Shown in pieces: positions 35,265-44,567 of a stretch of DNA of 64,000 nucleotides. Under the pieces are notes generated by a model. That model had not been told where the DNA came from. It searched no databases and saw nothing but the letters and a program-made list of their open reading frames with translations. Every line of letters starts with the position of its first letter. Position 1 is the stretch's first letter. The stretch is from Bradyrhizobiaceae bacterium (lineage in GTDB: Bacteria > Pseudomonadota > Alphaproteobacteria > Rhizobiales > Xanthobacteraceae): NCBI GenBank assembly GCA_020853885.1, contig JADYXZ010000014.1, forward strand, positions 62,001 through 126,000, written 5' to 3'. Made by a program: the position numbers and the translations under genes.

Positions 35265-35905
35265 TGCAACAGCGACCGAAACCCGCCCTGCCCGCCGCGC
35301 CGTCATCCGCCGCGATCCGCGACGAATATATCCGCCTCGCCCCGGGGCAGATGGCGACCGTCATCACGCACCTCGAAATGCACGCCCCGCCCCGCCTCCG
35401 TCCGGAGCCCGCGGGCCATGCCTTCGAAATCCATCACGCCCGCAATCCCGACCTCGACTGGTACCGGGACCTCTACCGCCGCGTCGGCGAGAACTGGCTC
35501 TGGTTCTCGCGTCTCCTGCTCGACGACCGCGCGCTCGCCGCGCTCATCCGCCGGCCGGAGATCGAAGTGCATGTCCTGCGCGCCGGGAGCCGCGACGAGG
35601 GGATCCTGGAGCTCGACTTCCGCCGCTTGCCCGACGTCGAGATTTCGTTCCTCGGCGTGACGCAGAACTACATCGGCACCGGCGCCGGCCGCTTTCTCAT
35701 GAACCGGGCGCTGGAGTTGAGCTGGGCGCGCTCGCCGCGCCGCGTGACGGTGCATACCTGCACGCTCGATCATCCCAACGCGCTCGCCTTCTATCTGCGC
35801 TCGGGCTTCCGGCCCTATGCGCGCTCGGTCGAGATCGCCGACGACCCGCGCGTGCACGGCATCCTGCCGCTCACCGTGGCCCCGCACTTCCCGATCGTGA
35901 AATAG
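35264..35905 (+). CDS. GNAT family N-acetyltransferase
   Basis: 213 aa from the ATG at 35264. LRAGSRDEGILELDFRRLPD and VEISFLGVTQNYIGTGAGRF (about residues 125-145) give the GNAT core with the acetyl-CoA pyrophosphate loop (QNYIGTGAGRFLM), followed by HTCTLDHPNALAFYLRSGFR, the terminal beta-bulge segment. It transfers an acetyl group to an unknown amine. The annotated start is inside the end of palindrome 2 and lacks a ribosome site; an ATG at 35351 is a reasonable alternative and would remove 29 non-conserved residues. Confidence 0.85.
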   Translation: MQQRPKPALPAAPSSAAIRDEYIRLAPGQMATVITHLEMHAPPRLRPEPAGHAFEIHHARNPDLDWYRDLYRRVGENWLWFSRLLLDDRALAALIRRPEIEVHVLRAGSRDEGILELDFRRLPDVEISFLGVTQNYIGTGAGRFLMNRALELSWARSPRRVTVHTCTLDHPNALAFYLRSGFRPYARSVEIADDPRVHGILPLTVAPHFPIVK

Positions 35906-36658
35906 CTACTCGAACGTCCCGCGGAAGATGAACGGCGCGGTCGGTGCGCCTCGCGGCGCATCGTTCGGCTCCACCGAAACGGCGATTGTCGATTTTCGCA
36001 ATGCGCCGGGATCGATCCGCTTGAACGCGTCCGGGCGCAGTTCTTCCCTGCCGCGGAACCGCCCGAGTGGCAATGGCGCCTCGCCCTCCCGCAGCAGCCA
36101 CAACGCGTAGCTCCGGTCGTCCGCCGTGCCCGACGGCACCGACTGCACCGTCAGCTTCCGCTCCGCGAGGTCGAGCGCCACGATGAACGGCGGCGCGGCC
36201 GTATCCGACCGCAGCACCGATACGAGCGGCGCGGCCGGCAACGGCTCCGGCTGCATCCACTGCACGACGAACGATGCCAGCGCCGTCAGGCCCAGCACGA
36301 TCGAGACGATCGCGATGCCGCGCCACCAGCGGAGCCGCGCGACGAGCCGCATGGCGGATTCCGCGCGGTGGCTGCGCAGGAGCTCGCCGAACACGTCGAA
36401 GAAACCGGGGTCGCGATCGCGCTCCGCCTGCGGCTCGTCCGCAAGCCGCACGGCGATCACCGGCCAGACCGACCCCGGCGGATCCACGGGCGCCACGAGC
36501 TCGTGCAGCGGCGCAAGCCGCCGCTCCCACACCATGACCGCCGCGGCGACCATCGGCTCCTCCGCCGCGATCTCCTCGAGCCGCTTCCGCTCCTCGCGCT
36601 CCAGCGTGCCGAGCACGTATTCGCCGACGAGAAGATCGGTGTCTTCGGTGATCTTCAT
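35906..36658 (-). CDS. Anti-sigma factor, RskA-like membrane protein
   Basis: 250 aa from the ATG at 36658, which overlaps the sigma factor stop (ATGA). The N-terminal 90 residues (EYVLGTLEREERKRLEEIAA) match the cytoplasmic anti-sigma domain; a single membrane helix lies at about 130-150 (GIAIVSIVLGLTALASFVVQ); the C-terminal part is periplasmic and RskA-like (SYALWLLREGEAPLPLGRFR). It sequesters the ECF sigma factor at the membrane until an envelope signal, probably through proteolysis, releases it. Zinc-binding HxxxC motif of the ChrR/RsrA type is absent. Confidence 0.88.
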   Translation of the reverse strand: MKITEDTDLLVGEYVLGTLEREERKRLEEIAAEEPMVAAAVMVWERRLAPLHELVAPVDPPGSVWPVIAVRLADEPQAERDRDPGFFDVFGELLRSHRAESAMRLVARLRWWRGIAIVSIVLGLTALASFVVQWMQPEPLPAAPLVSVLRSDTAAPPFIVALDLAERKLTVQSVPSGTADDRSYALWLLREGEAPLPLGRFRGREELRPDAFKRIDPGALRKSTIAVSVEPNDAPRGAPTAPFIFRGTFE

Positions 36659-37203
36659 TGTTCGGTGCATTCCCTGATCTGCTCGAGGCCGCGCAGCATC
36701 CAGGTGCGGATGGTGGCGGGCGGCGCGTCGAACTCGATCGCAAGCTCGCGCCGGCTCCAGCCGTCGTAATAGGCGAGCAGCAGCATGAGCCGCGGATCGG
36801 GCGAGAGCGTCGCCATGCAGGCGAGCAACTGCTTCAACTGGTCGCTGACCTCGTGCCCGGCTTCCGCTTCATCGGGCTCCGCCGGCTGCTCCGGGGCTTC
36901 CTGCGGGTCGGCATGGACGAGCGACGCCCGCTCGCGGGCGAGATCAAGCGCGGCCCGGCGGGCGTGCATCACGATCCAGGAATGGGCGTCAAGAACGGCA
37001 GGATCGTAGTTCACGGCGTCGCGCCAGATGCGGAGATACGCCTCCGGCAGCGCAAGCTCGGCAAGCGCCGGCTTCCGCAGAATGCGCAGGACGACCCCGT
37101 AGAGCTTGGCACCGGTGATTTTATAGAGATGTTCGAGCGCCGCGCGGTCACCCTCGCTCACGGCATCGATGAAGTCGCGCAGGCGGACTTCCTGCTCCTC
37201 CAC
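36655..37203 (-). CDS. ECF sigma factor, SigK-like
   Basis: 182 aa. Region 2 includes LYKITGAKLYGVVLRILRKP and AYLRIWRDAVNYDPAVLDAH; region 4 has LSPDPRLMLLLAYYDGWSRR and the helix-turn-helix LAIEFDAPPATIRTWMLRGL. It resembles the SigK / ECF group that is controlled by RskA-type membrane anti-sigma factors, which is what the next gene encodes with a 4-bp overlap. It is distinct from EcfG. The target promoters are unknown. An acidic Glu/Pro-rich linker separates regions 2 and 4. Confidence 0.9.
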   Translation of the reverse strand: MEEQEVRLRDFIDAVSEGDRAALEHLYKITGAKLYGVVLRILRKPALAELALPEAYLRIWRDAVNYDPAVLDAHSWIVMHARRAALDLARERASLVHADPQEAPEQPAEPDEAEAGHEVSDQLKQLLACMATLSPDPRLMLLLAYYDGWSRRELAIEFDAPPATIRTWMLRGLEQIRECTEQ

Positions 37204-37305
37204 GTCGGTCCCCCAAGGATCAGCATACCCTTGAACAACCTAGCGAAGCCGGGGACGCCTGTCCCCGGCTACCTCACGGCAAGGTTTATCTGTGGGTATC
37301 GGGCT

Positions 37306-37710
37306 TCAGGCCCGGGAATGGGCGCCGATGCGGTCCAGCTCCGCCTGCTCGGCCCGGTTTTCGGCGGATCTTTCCCGGTGCTGGTCGCGCTCCTCGAGGA
37401 TCTCGACCTTCTTGAGCTCCTCGAATGCCTCGGCGAGCGCCCCCCGCGCGTCCTCGAGCTGGCCCCGCAGGTTGTCGGCCGACTGCTTGAGATTGTCGCG
37501 GCGCTGGATCGCGGCCTTGGCATAGGTCGGATAGGCGAAGTGGCCGGGATCGTCGATGCCGGCGCGCGACTGCTCCGCCGCGATCTCGCGATCGAGGTCC
37601 GCCGCCATGCGCTCGAACTCGGCGATCATGGCTTCGATCTGCGCGACCTGCCGGCGCTTCTCGTCGACGTGAAAGCGCTTCAGTCGGATGAGGGTGTCTC
37701 GGGACTTCAT
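37306..37710 (-). CDS. fliJ: Flagellar protein FliJ-like
   Basis: 134 aa, almost wholly charged coiled coil (residues 5-120) beginning MKSRDTLIRLKRFHVDEKRR. Such a small coiled coil directly after fliI is FliJ, the central stalk of the export ATPase that passes through the FliI hexamer and touches FlhA. It starts 28 bp after the fliI stop on the same strand. Sequence identity among FliJ proteins is low; the assignment depends on position and coiled-coil pattern. Confidence 0.85.
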   Translation of the reverse strand: MKSRDTLIRLKRFHVDEKRRQVAQIEAMIAEFERMAADLDREIAAEQSRAGIDDPGHFAYPTYAKAAIQRRDNLKQSADNLRGQLEDARGALAEAFEELKKVEILEERDQHRERSAENRAEQAELDRIGAHSRA

Positions 37711-37738
37711 AATACCGGCGATACTCCAACACTACCGG

Positions 37739-39064
37739 TTAGGATTCTGTTGACCCAGCCGCTAAAATTTGAGCGAGGCGGCGATAACCATCACCTAGAT
37801 TGGTTGCCTCTTTCTTACCTTGGGCGAGAAAAGCGTCGAGGGCGGGCTGCAGCCGGATCGCCTCGTCCACTTCCGGGCTCGATCCGGGCCGGTAGGCGCC
37901 CAGCCGGATCAGCTCCTCCATGTCCGAATAGGTGGCCAGCACCTGGCGGGCGCGGTTCACGACCGGCAGGAACTCCGGATCGCACGCCCCCGGCATGGTG
38001 CGGGAGACCGATTTCAGGATGTTGATGGCCGGGTAGCGGCCCCGCTCGGCGATCGCCCGCTCCATCACGATATGGCCGTCGAGGATGCCGCGCACCGCGT
38101 CGGCCACCGGCTCGTTGTGGTCGTCGCCGTCGACGAGCACGGTGAAAAGCCCGGTGATCGTGCCCTTGCCGGTGCCCGGCCCGGCCCGCTCCAAGAGCCG
38201 CGGCAGCTCCGTGAACACGGTCGGCGTGTAGCCCTTGGCGGTCGGCGGCTCGCCCGCCGAGAGCCCGATCTCGCGCTGCGCCATGGCAAAGCGCGTCACC
38301 GAATCCATCAGCACGAGCACGTCCTTGTCCTCGTCGCGGAAGAACTCGGCGATCGCCATCGTAAGATAGGCCGCCTGCCGCCGCATCAGCGCCGGCTCGT
38401 CCGACGTCGACACCACGACCACCGATCGCCGCAGGCCTTCGGGGCCAAGGTCGTCCTGCAGGAATTCCTGCACCTCGCGGCCGCGCTCGCCGACCAGGCC
38501 GATCACCGCGACGGCGGAGGCCGTGTTGCGCGCGAGCATGGAGAGCAGCACCGACTTGCCGACGCCCGAGCCGGAGAAGATGCCCATGCGCTGCCCCCGG
38601 CAGCAGGTGGTGAAGGTGTTGAGCGCCCGCACGCCGAGATCGAGCGGCGCGCCGACCCGCTTGCGGGCATGCGCGGGCGGCGGCGTCTCGCGGAAGGGAT
38701 AGGGATACGGCCCCGTCGGCAGCGGCTCCTTGCCATCGATCGGCTCGCCCAGCGCGTTCACCACCCGGCCGAGCCAGCCGAACGAGGGCCGCACCGCCGC
38801 CAGCGCCGAGGACACGAGCGCCCGGCAGCCGCGCCGCACGCCCTCCAGCGCCCCGAACGGCATCAAGAGCGCGTTGTCGCCGGCAAAGCCCACGACCTCA
38901 CAGGGCACCGTGCGGTCGCGGTCGGTCTCGATCACCACCCGCGCGCCGACCGGCATCGCGTGCACCGGGCCGGCGACTTCCACCAGCAGCCCGCGCACCG
39001 CCGCCACCCGGCCGTAGATGGTCGGCCCGTCCAGCTCCTGGATCTGCTCGGCCAGCGCCTTCAT
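37739..39064 (-). CDS. fliI: Flagellum-specific export ATPase FliI
   Basis: 441 aa, homologous to the F1 beta subunit. Walker [18 protein letters not shown] near residue 165, Walker [21 protein letters not shown] near 250, and [16 protein letters not shown]-type loop ([20 protein letters not shown]) characteristic of FliI/type III ATPases. It unfolds and feeds flagellar substrates into the export gate. It forms a two-gene unit with fliJ. Start at 39064 gives [20 protein letters not shown]. It is transcribed divergently from ctrA with 560 bp between them. Confidence 0.96.
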   Translation of the reverse strand: MKALAEQIQELDGPTIYGRVAAVRGLLVEVAGPVHAMPVGARVVIETDRDRTVPCEVVGFAGDNALLMPFGALEGVRRGCRALVSSALAAVRPSFGWLGRVVNALGEPIDGKEPLPTGPYPYPFRETPPPAHARKRVGAPLDLGVRALNTFTTCCRGQRMGIFSGSGVGKSVLLSMLARNTASAVAVIGLVGERGREVQEFLQDDLGPEGLRRSVVVVSTSDEPALMRRQAAYLTMAIAEFFRDEDKDVLVLMDSVTRFAMAQREIGLSAGEPPTAKGYTPTVFTELPRLLERAGPGTGKGTITGLFTVLVDGDDHNEPVADAVRGILDGHIVMERAIAERGRYPAINILKSVSRTMPGACDPEFLPVVNRARQVLATYSDMEELIRLGAYRPGSSPEVDEAIRLQPALDAFLAQGKKEATNLGDGYRRLAQILAAGSTES

Positions 39065-39624
39065 GCCACGGCTCCGAATGGCACCCCGTCATCACCGGGC
39101 CGCGCCGCCCTGCGAGCCGAAGGCGAGCAGCTTGGCGGCGCGAGACCCGGTGATCCAGAGACTGAGGCGCTATCGTATTTGCTGGATGGCCGGGTCACGG
39201 CGCGGAGCCTGTCATCGGGCCGCGCTTCGCGCGGAGCCGTTGGCGCCGGCCCGGCCATGAGGGCGGGAAGACTTCCGCACACGGCGGTTCCGGTGGAAAC
39301 GCTTTGTTTACCCGATCCGTTAATCATCGGTCCCGCCTTCGGGAGGAAACCGCCGGCCATTCCGGCCGCGGCCCATTTTCGGAGGACGCTTGGCACGGCT
39401 TCTTGAAGTCGGACGTTAACCGGTGCGCCAGGCGAATCCGACCGCACGCCAATATCTTATGGTGATTCGCGAAGATTCGCTTGGTGAAAGCTTGTGGCGC
39501 AGAATCAGATTCTGTTAACCATTGAGCAGTTAACGTTGCGAATCGCGGAATCTGAGCTGGGCGCGCGGGGGCGGGTCCGCATTTGCGATCCGACCCCTTA
39601 TCCGAGGCCCAGAAGGGGATTGGC
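39065..39624. other. Intergenic region fliI / ctrA
   Basis: 560 bp without a credible gene. The half next to fliI is GC-rich and shows nothing I can name. The half next to ctrA carries TTAAC(C) half-sites and a GANTC cluster, listed separately. Confidence 0.65.
39416..39552 (+). promoter_or_regulatory. ctrA promoter region: CtrA half-sites and GANTC cluster
   Basis: Seven GANTC sites start at 39434, 39464, 39474, 39502, 39508, 39540 and 39548. GANTC is the target of the cell-cycle methyltransferase CcrM. TTAACC occurs at 39416-39421 and 39515-39520 (the latter reading TTAACCAT, the CtrA half-site) and TTAAC at 39530-39534. In Caulobacter, methylation of a GANTC in the ctrA promoter and CtrA autoregulation time ctrA transcription. 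Confidence 0.75.
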
Positions 39625-40326
<702 letters not shown>

Positions 40327-40354
40327 CGAGCCGGCCATCGCCGCAAGAAACAAG

Positions 40355-40378
40355 CCCCGCCGAAAATGGCGGGGTTTT
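40355..40378. terminator. Rho-independent terminator of ctrA
   Basis: CCCCGCC-GAAAAT-GGCGGGG stem-loop followed by TTTT, 28 bp after the ctrA stop; a convergent gene ends just beyond. Confidence 0.9.
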
Positions 40379-40383
40379 CGTTT

Positions 40384-41535
40384 TCAGCGCAACCGCCCCG
40401 CGTCGGCCTCCCGCGCGCGGGCGGCCGCGTCGAAGGCCGCGGCGAGTTCGTGCACGCCGGCGGCGTCGGCCCGCTCCATCCTCCCTTCGATCGAGGCGAA
40501 GAGCGCGCTGACCGTGCCCGTGCGCCGCGCGATCGGGTTGCGCTCGTAGCCCTCGCGCTGAAAGAAATTCGCCGTCGGGACCCTCGCCCGCAAGGCGGGC
40601 GGCATGGACACGAGATCGATGCCGTTTCCGTCGCCAGTGAAGTTCATCAGTTCCAGTTCAGCGGCGGTCAGGGTCCGCGTGTAGCCGTGACGGCGCGCGT
40701 AGTTCACGGAATTCACGAGCTTCCTCACCTGCAACAGCGGTCCCACGTCGATGTCGAGGATCGCCGCGTGCATCCCCCAGCCGGCCAGCGTGTTCTTGGC
40801 GAACTCGTCGTGCTCGCTCCACTTGAACGGCAGCGACTTGGCCATCTTCACCATGCGCGCGAGCGCGGCAAACTTGCGCTCCGCGAGCTGCCGCGCCGGA
40901 CCGCCGCTTTCCGCCACGCGGCGCTTCACCGCCGCGAGATATTCGTCGCCATATTCCGCGAGCAGCCCGACCGTGTTGGTGCTGAGGAGCTGGTTGTAGC
41001 CGACCGCCGGCGAGATCGCCGGCGCGCCGGGGCGGGTGACGCCGGCCTGGGTGTCGTAGCGGCCGTTGCCGCCGGTCTCGAAGACATAAACACCGACGAC
41101 CTGCTCGCGCGTGAGGCCAGCGGCGAGCGCCGCGCGCGCATAGGCGCGCTTGAACTCGGCTTCGCTGCCGAGGTCCGGCAGGAAATCGAATTCCTGCTCC
41201 GCCGCCCGGAGGAAATCGGCGATCACCGGCATCGGCGGCCGCGCAGGCCGCGGCTTGTCCGGCATGGGCGGCGCTGGCGGGCCGGAATAGACCGGCGGCT
41301 GCATCAGCACATAGTCGTCGAGCGTGGCTGGAATTTTCTCGCGGCGCTTGGCGGCGCGGCGCTGCCGCTTTTCGCCGACCGCATTCCAATAGGCTTCCGC
41401 CTCGCGCTCATAGGCCCCGCGCGCTCGCGCATAGGCTTCAGCGGCGGCCGGCGCGCCTTGCGCGAGCGCACGCCCGCCCGCCGCGAGCAGGAGCACGGCG
41501 GAGAGAAGAGCGAGCAAATCGCGGCGGCTGGGCAT
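40384..41535 (-). CDS. Unknown exported protein with a lysozyme-like core
   Basis: 383 aa with a Tat/Sec-like signal (MPSRRDLLALLSAVLLLAAG, ending ALAQ). A charged helical region and a Pro-rich stretch (PPAPPMPDKPRPARPPMP) are followed by a segment that looks like a lytic transglycosylase or lysozyme core: GVYVFETGGNGRYDTQAG with a candidate catalytic Glu, then AISPAVGYNQLLSTNTVGLL, where transglycosylases have a GxxQ motif. I do not recognise a named family. It probably acts in the periplasm on peptidoglycan, but this is inference. It converges with ctrA. Confidence 0.65.
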   Translation of the reverse strand: MPSRRDLLALLSAVLLLAAGGRALAQGAPAAAEAYARARGAYEREAEAYWNAVGEKRQRRAAKRREKIPATLDDYVLMQPPVYSGPPAPPMPDKPRPARPPMPVIADFLRAAEQEFDFLPDLGSEAEFKRAYARAALAAGLTREQVVGVYVFETGGNGRYDTQAGVTRPGAPAISPAVGYNQLLSTNTVGLLAEYGDEYLAAVKRRVAESGGPARQLAERKFAALARMVKMAKSLPFKWSEHDEFAKNTLAGWGMHAAILDIDVGPLLQVRKLVNSVNYARRHGYTRTLTAAELELMNFTGDGNGIDLVSMPPALRARVPTANFFQREGYERNPIARRTGTVSALFASIEGRMERADAAGVHELAAAFDAAARAREADAGRLR

Positions 41536-41592
41536 CCCCGCCTCATACCATCGTTTGCGCGTGTCCCGCCGCGCCGGCCGCCTAGCCGCGCT

Positions 41593-43158
41593 CTATTCGA
41601 CGCCGGCCTTTCGCATGCCTTCGATGAAATGCTCCATCGGCCTGGCCGTGTACGGCACGCCTTCCCGAATGGCGGCAATGGAAATGTTGGGCAGCAGCTC
41701 GCGCAGGGTCTTCAAAGCCGCCCTCGCCTCCTCGATCTGATCCGACTGCGCCAGGCTCGCGCACAGGATGCGGTGCGCGCCCATATAGCCGGGCCTGAGC
41801 TGCACCGCCTGGCGCGCCCATTTGATCGCTTCCGTGTAATGTCCGGCAAGGTAGTGCGCCGCCGCGATGCCGACGAAGAAGAAGCTGTTGAAGGGATCGC
41901 GCGGGCTCATGCGGATCGCCTGGTCGAAATGGACGATCGCTTCCTCCGACCGGCCGTCGAGCGCGAGCGCGAATCCGATCGAGCCCTCGGCTGCGGCGAA
42001 GTTGGGATTGAGATCGAGCGCCGCCTTGAAGTGGCGCACCGCCTCGTCTGTATGGCGGCCGGTGAACTCGAAATAGCCGAGCGCCATGTGCGCCCAGGGA
42101 TCGCTGTCGTCGAGCTCGGCGGCGCGGCGGGCGAGCCTGGCCGCAAAATCCCGCTCGGTGCCGGGCGGTATCCAGCCCACATAGCCCGATGCCAGGAGCG
42201 CGAAAGCGAGCATGCTGTGCGCCGGCGCGTAGTCCGGATGGCGCTCGACGGCCTGGCGCAGGATGACGATCGCGTTCGCGCTGTCGGCGGCCGTCAGCTT
42301 CCAGAACAACGACACCGCGCGCGCGACCATGTCCCAGGCGTCGAGATCCTCGGTCGAGCGCGCCTCGGAGCGCAATCCCTCCGCCGCCAAGAGCTTCGGC
42401 TCGATCGCCGAGGTCACGCTCGCCGTGATCTCGTCCTGCAGCGCGAAGATGTCGGTGAGCTCCCGGTCGTAGCGCTCCGACCAGATCTGGTTGCTCGTGG
42501 TGGCGTCGAGGAGCTGGCTCGTGATGCGCACGCGCTGCCCGCTCTTGCGCACGCTTCCTTCCAGCACGTAGCGCACGCCGAGGTCGCGGCCGACCTGCCG
42601 GACGTCGGCGGGTTGGCCCTTGTAAACGAAGGTGGAGTTGCGCGCGATGACGAAGAACCAGCGCAGCCGCGACAGCGCGTTGATGATGTCCTCGGTGATG
42701 CCGTCGCTGAAATATTCCTGCTCGGGATCGCCCGACATGTTGGTGAAGGGGAGCACCGCAATGGAGGGCTTTTCCGGCAGCCGGGGCGCGAGCGAACCGT
42801 GCGTGACGACCACCGGCGCCTCCGCCGTCGCGACGGGCGGCACGCTCGCGCCTTCGCGAACCTCGCCGATGAAGCGCACGCCCTTGCGCGCCACGGTGCG
42901 GATCAGCCGCTGCTCCTCGCCGCTGTCGCCGATCGCGTGCCGCGCCGCGGTGATCCGGCTGGTCAGCGTCGACTCCGAGACGATGCGCCCGTTCCAGACA
43001 GTCGCGATCAGATCGTCCTTGCTCACGACGCGCTCGCGGTTGCGGATGAGATAGTGAAGAAGGTCGAACACCTGCGGCTCGACCGCGATCAGTTCACTGC
43101 CGCACCGCAATTCGCGCCGGTCCTCGTCGAGGGAGAAATCCTCGAAACTATAGATCAC
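41593..43158 (-). CDS. OmpR-type winged helix / TolB-like / TPR regulator
   Basis: 521 aa from a GTG at 43158, with GGAGAA 6 nt upstream. Residues 1-95 are an OmpR/CadC-like DNA-binding domain (LLHYLIRNRERVVSKDDLIA). Residues 125-255 are the TolB-amino-terminal-like domain often annotated as adenylate-cyclase-associated: KPSIAVLPFTNMSGDPEQEY, SDGITEDIINALSRL, LGVRYVLEGSVRKSGQRVRI. TPR repeats occupy 330-500. No cyclase catalytic domain is present. A soluble transcription regulator sensing through its TPR part is likely. It is divergent from a small secreted protein gene, a layout repeated at 44568-47124. Confidence 0.85.
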   Translation of the reverse strand: MIYSFEDFSLDEDRRELRCGSELIAVEPQVFDLLHYLIRNRERVVSKDDLIATVWNGRIVSESTLTSRITAARHAIGDSGEEQRLIRTVARKGVRFIGEVREGASVPPVATAEAPVVVTHGSLAPRLPEKPSIAVLPFTNMSGDPEQEYFSDGITEDIINALSRLRWFFVIARNSTFVYKGQPADVRQVGRDLGVRYVLEGSVRKSGQRVRITSQLLDATTSNQIWSERYDRELTDIFALQDEITASVTSAIEPKLLAAEGLRSEARSTEDLDAWDMVARAVSLFWKLTAADSANAIVILRQAVERHPDYAPAHSMLAFALLASGYVGWIPPGTERDFAARLARRAAELDDSDPWAHMALGYFEFTGRHTDEAVRHFKAALDLNPNFAAAEGSIGFALALDGRSEEAIVHFDQAIRMSPRDPFNSFFFVGIAAAHYLAGHYTEAIKWARQAVQLRPGYMGAHRILCASLAQSDQIEEARAALKTLRELLPNISIAAIREGVPYTARPMEHFIEGMRKAGVE

Positions 43159-43314
43159 GGACCGTTCTCCATCGCGCCACGATCGCAGCTTGAAGGGGAA
43201 GTCGGGAATTTCCAAGCGTAAATCGGGAGAAATACGACGACAAGTCGGGGCAATCTCAAGGACCCCTGCCGGTGATCGGCTGCAAGGTTCATCCACCAGC
43301 CAAAGGAGGAAACC

Positions 43315-43539
43315 ATGCTCAAGCAAGCTTATTGGATGGCGGTAGTGGCGGCGTTCGGGCTGGTTGGCCCCGTGAACGCCCAGGAGCCTGCAAGGCAGGC
43401 GCAGCTTCAACCCGCGGCGAAGCCCATGCCGCAGGTTCAGAGCGGCCCGACGACAATAGACTTCCGGGCGAATTTCGACCTCGCTGCGCGGACGTTGCGC
43501 CCGTCGCCGCTGGCGCCCGGCAGCGCTGAAGTCCCGTAA
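43315..43539 (+). CDS. Small secreted protein, unknown
   Basis: 74 aa with a strong ribosome site (AAAGGAGGAAACC) and a signal peptide (MLKQAYWMAVVAAFGLVGPV, cleaved after VNAQ). The mature part is only about 50 residues, Pro/Gln-rich, with no cysteine and no recognised domain. It faces the TPR regulator gene across 156 bp, so that regulator is a candidate controller. A GC-rich hairpin (GGCGCCGC / GCGGCGCC, 43560-43581) follows. Confidence 0.6.
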   Translation: MLKQAYWMAVVAAFGLVGPVNAQEPARQAQLQPAAKPMPQVQSGPTTIDFRANFDLAARTLRPSPLAPGSAEVP

Positions 43540-43627
43540 CCGAAAACACGTTCGCCTAGGGCGCCGCGCTCATGCGGCGCCTGCCAACCGCCGGCGCATC
43601 ACGCCGGCGAAACGGGAGAACTTTGTC

Positions 43628-44095
43628 ATGGAAACGCTGCTGACGGTCATCGTGACCTGGCTTTCGATCAATTTCGGCTTACCGGCGACGCACGAGCTTC
43701 CCAGCGTGGAGCTCGTGCCGCCGGCAAAAATGGCGGCGGTGCGCTTCCGCGGCCTCGCGTCGGACCGGCAACCGAATGCGGCGATCGAGGCCGGCCGCGC
43801 GGCGCCGCCCGAGTTCGGGCAGGAAGTCTACGCCCTCTACGACACGCAGCGCCGCATCATCTATCTGCATGAAGACTGGTCGAGCAGCCGCCCGGCCGAC
43901 GTCTCCGTGCTGGTGCACGAGATGGTGCATCACCTGCAGACTGCGGCGGATGAAAAATTCGCCTGTCCGCAGGAGCGCGAGAAGGACGCCTACAAGGCGC
44001 AGCGCGAATGGCTCGCCATGTTCGGCCGCTCGCTCGAGCAGGAATTCGAGATCGACGGAATGACGGTGCTCGTGCGCACGAATTGCGGATTTTGA
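43628..44095 (+). CDS. Putative zinc-dependent peptidase-like protein
   Basis: 155 aa. The N-terminal hydrophobic segment (METLLTVIVTWLSINFGL) could be a signal or anchor. VLVHEMVHHLQTAADEKF at about residues 97-114 contains HEMVH, an HExxH zinc-protease motif with a further downstream acidic region (CPQEREKDAYKAQREWL) that could supply a third ligand. Rhizobiales proteins of this size and motif are catalogued as a domain of unknown function, perhaps DUF6647; I am not certain. It could be a small periplasmic metalloprotease or an inactive relative. A clear terminator follows. Confidence 0.65.
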   Translation: METLLTVIVTWLSINFGLPATHELPSVELVPPAKMAAVRFRGLASDRQPNAAIEAGRAAPPEFGQEVYALYDTQRRIIYLHEDWSSSRPADVSVLVHEMVHHLQTAADEKFACPQEREKDAYKAQREWLAMFGRSLEQEFEIDGMTVLVRTNCGF

Positions 44096-44118
44096 AGGCC
44101 GCCTCCCTAGGGCCTTCG

Positions 44119-44149
44119 GCGCGCCGCTCCGTTTCGCGGCGCGCTTTTT
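44119..44149 (+). terminator. Rho-independent terminator
   Basis: GCGCGCCGC / GCGGCGCGC 9-bp stem with an 8-nt loop and TTTTT, 24 bp after the HExxH-protein stop. Its T-tract overlaps the 3' end of the convergent small gene. Confidence 0.85.
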
Positions 44150-44351
44150 ACTGCCATGCTGTGCGGATCACCGCCTCGATATCGACCTTTCTTCCCCCGC
44201 CGGCGTCGAGCGAGCGGATGCCGGCATCGAGATCGGCGCGAAGCGCCCGCAGCTTCTCGACATGCGCCAGCAGCTCGCGGCCGATCTTCTCCTGATCGGG
44301 CTCGGAGAGCCGCTCCACTTCCTCGATGGCGCGCTGCAAGGTCCTGATCAT
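44148..44351 (-). CDS. Small ParD-like orphan antitoxin-type protein
   Basis: 67 aa if translation starts at the ATG at 44351 (82 aa from 44396). The C-terminal half, LRALRADLDAGIRSLDAGGG followed by RKVDIEAVI, follows the pattern of the toxin-binding tail of ParD/RHH antitoxins (ALRADIDAGIxSLDAGxGxxxD). The N-terminal helix VERLSEPDQEKIGRELLAHV is of a type seen in small antitoxin-like proteins. No ParE/RelE-like toxin gene adjoins it, so it would be an orphan. Function inferred only from pattern. Confidence 0.45.
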   Translation of the reverse strand: MIRTLQRAIEEVERLSEPDQEKIGRELLAHVEKLRALRADLDAGIRSLDAGGGRKVDIEAVIRTAWQ

Positions 44352-44425
44352 AAAAACAATATCGCCCTTACGGCGGGCAGGCACAAGGCCGGTCATTCCG
44401 CGATGGTATCTCCGTTTCCTTTTGA

Positions 44426-44526
44426 CCTCATCCTGAGGAGCCGCGCGAAGCGCGGCGTCTCGAAGGATGAGGCCAAAAACCTCGCCCTTCGAGACGGGCC
44501 TTCGGCCCTCCTCAGGGCGAGGTTTT
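44426..44526. repeat. Intergenic palindromic repeat
   Basis: Two adjoining inverted repeats: CCTCATCCTGAGGAGC ... GAAGGATGAGG (44426-44472) and AAAACCTCGCCC ... GGGCGAGGTTTT (44475-44526). CCTCATCCTGAGGAGCCGCG is a dispersed intergenic repeat in Bradyrhizobium-like genomes. The second could end transcription in either direction. Confidence 0.75.
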
Positions 44527-44567
44527 CAACCTGAGACATTACTCGTCCCGCCGAAAGCACGCTTCCC

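Noticed and set aside
39515-39534. A canonical full CtrA site at the ctrA promoter
   Set aside because: The two TTAA elements are 11 rather than 7 bases apart, so they are listed only as half-sites.
40366-43221. Plus-strand open frame of about 950 codons
   Set aside because: It runs antisense through two supported minus-strand genes and the gap between them; composition is that of a high-GC shadow frame.
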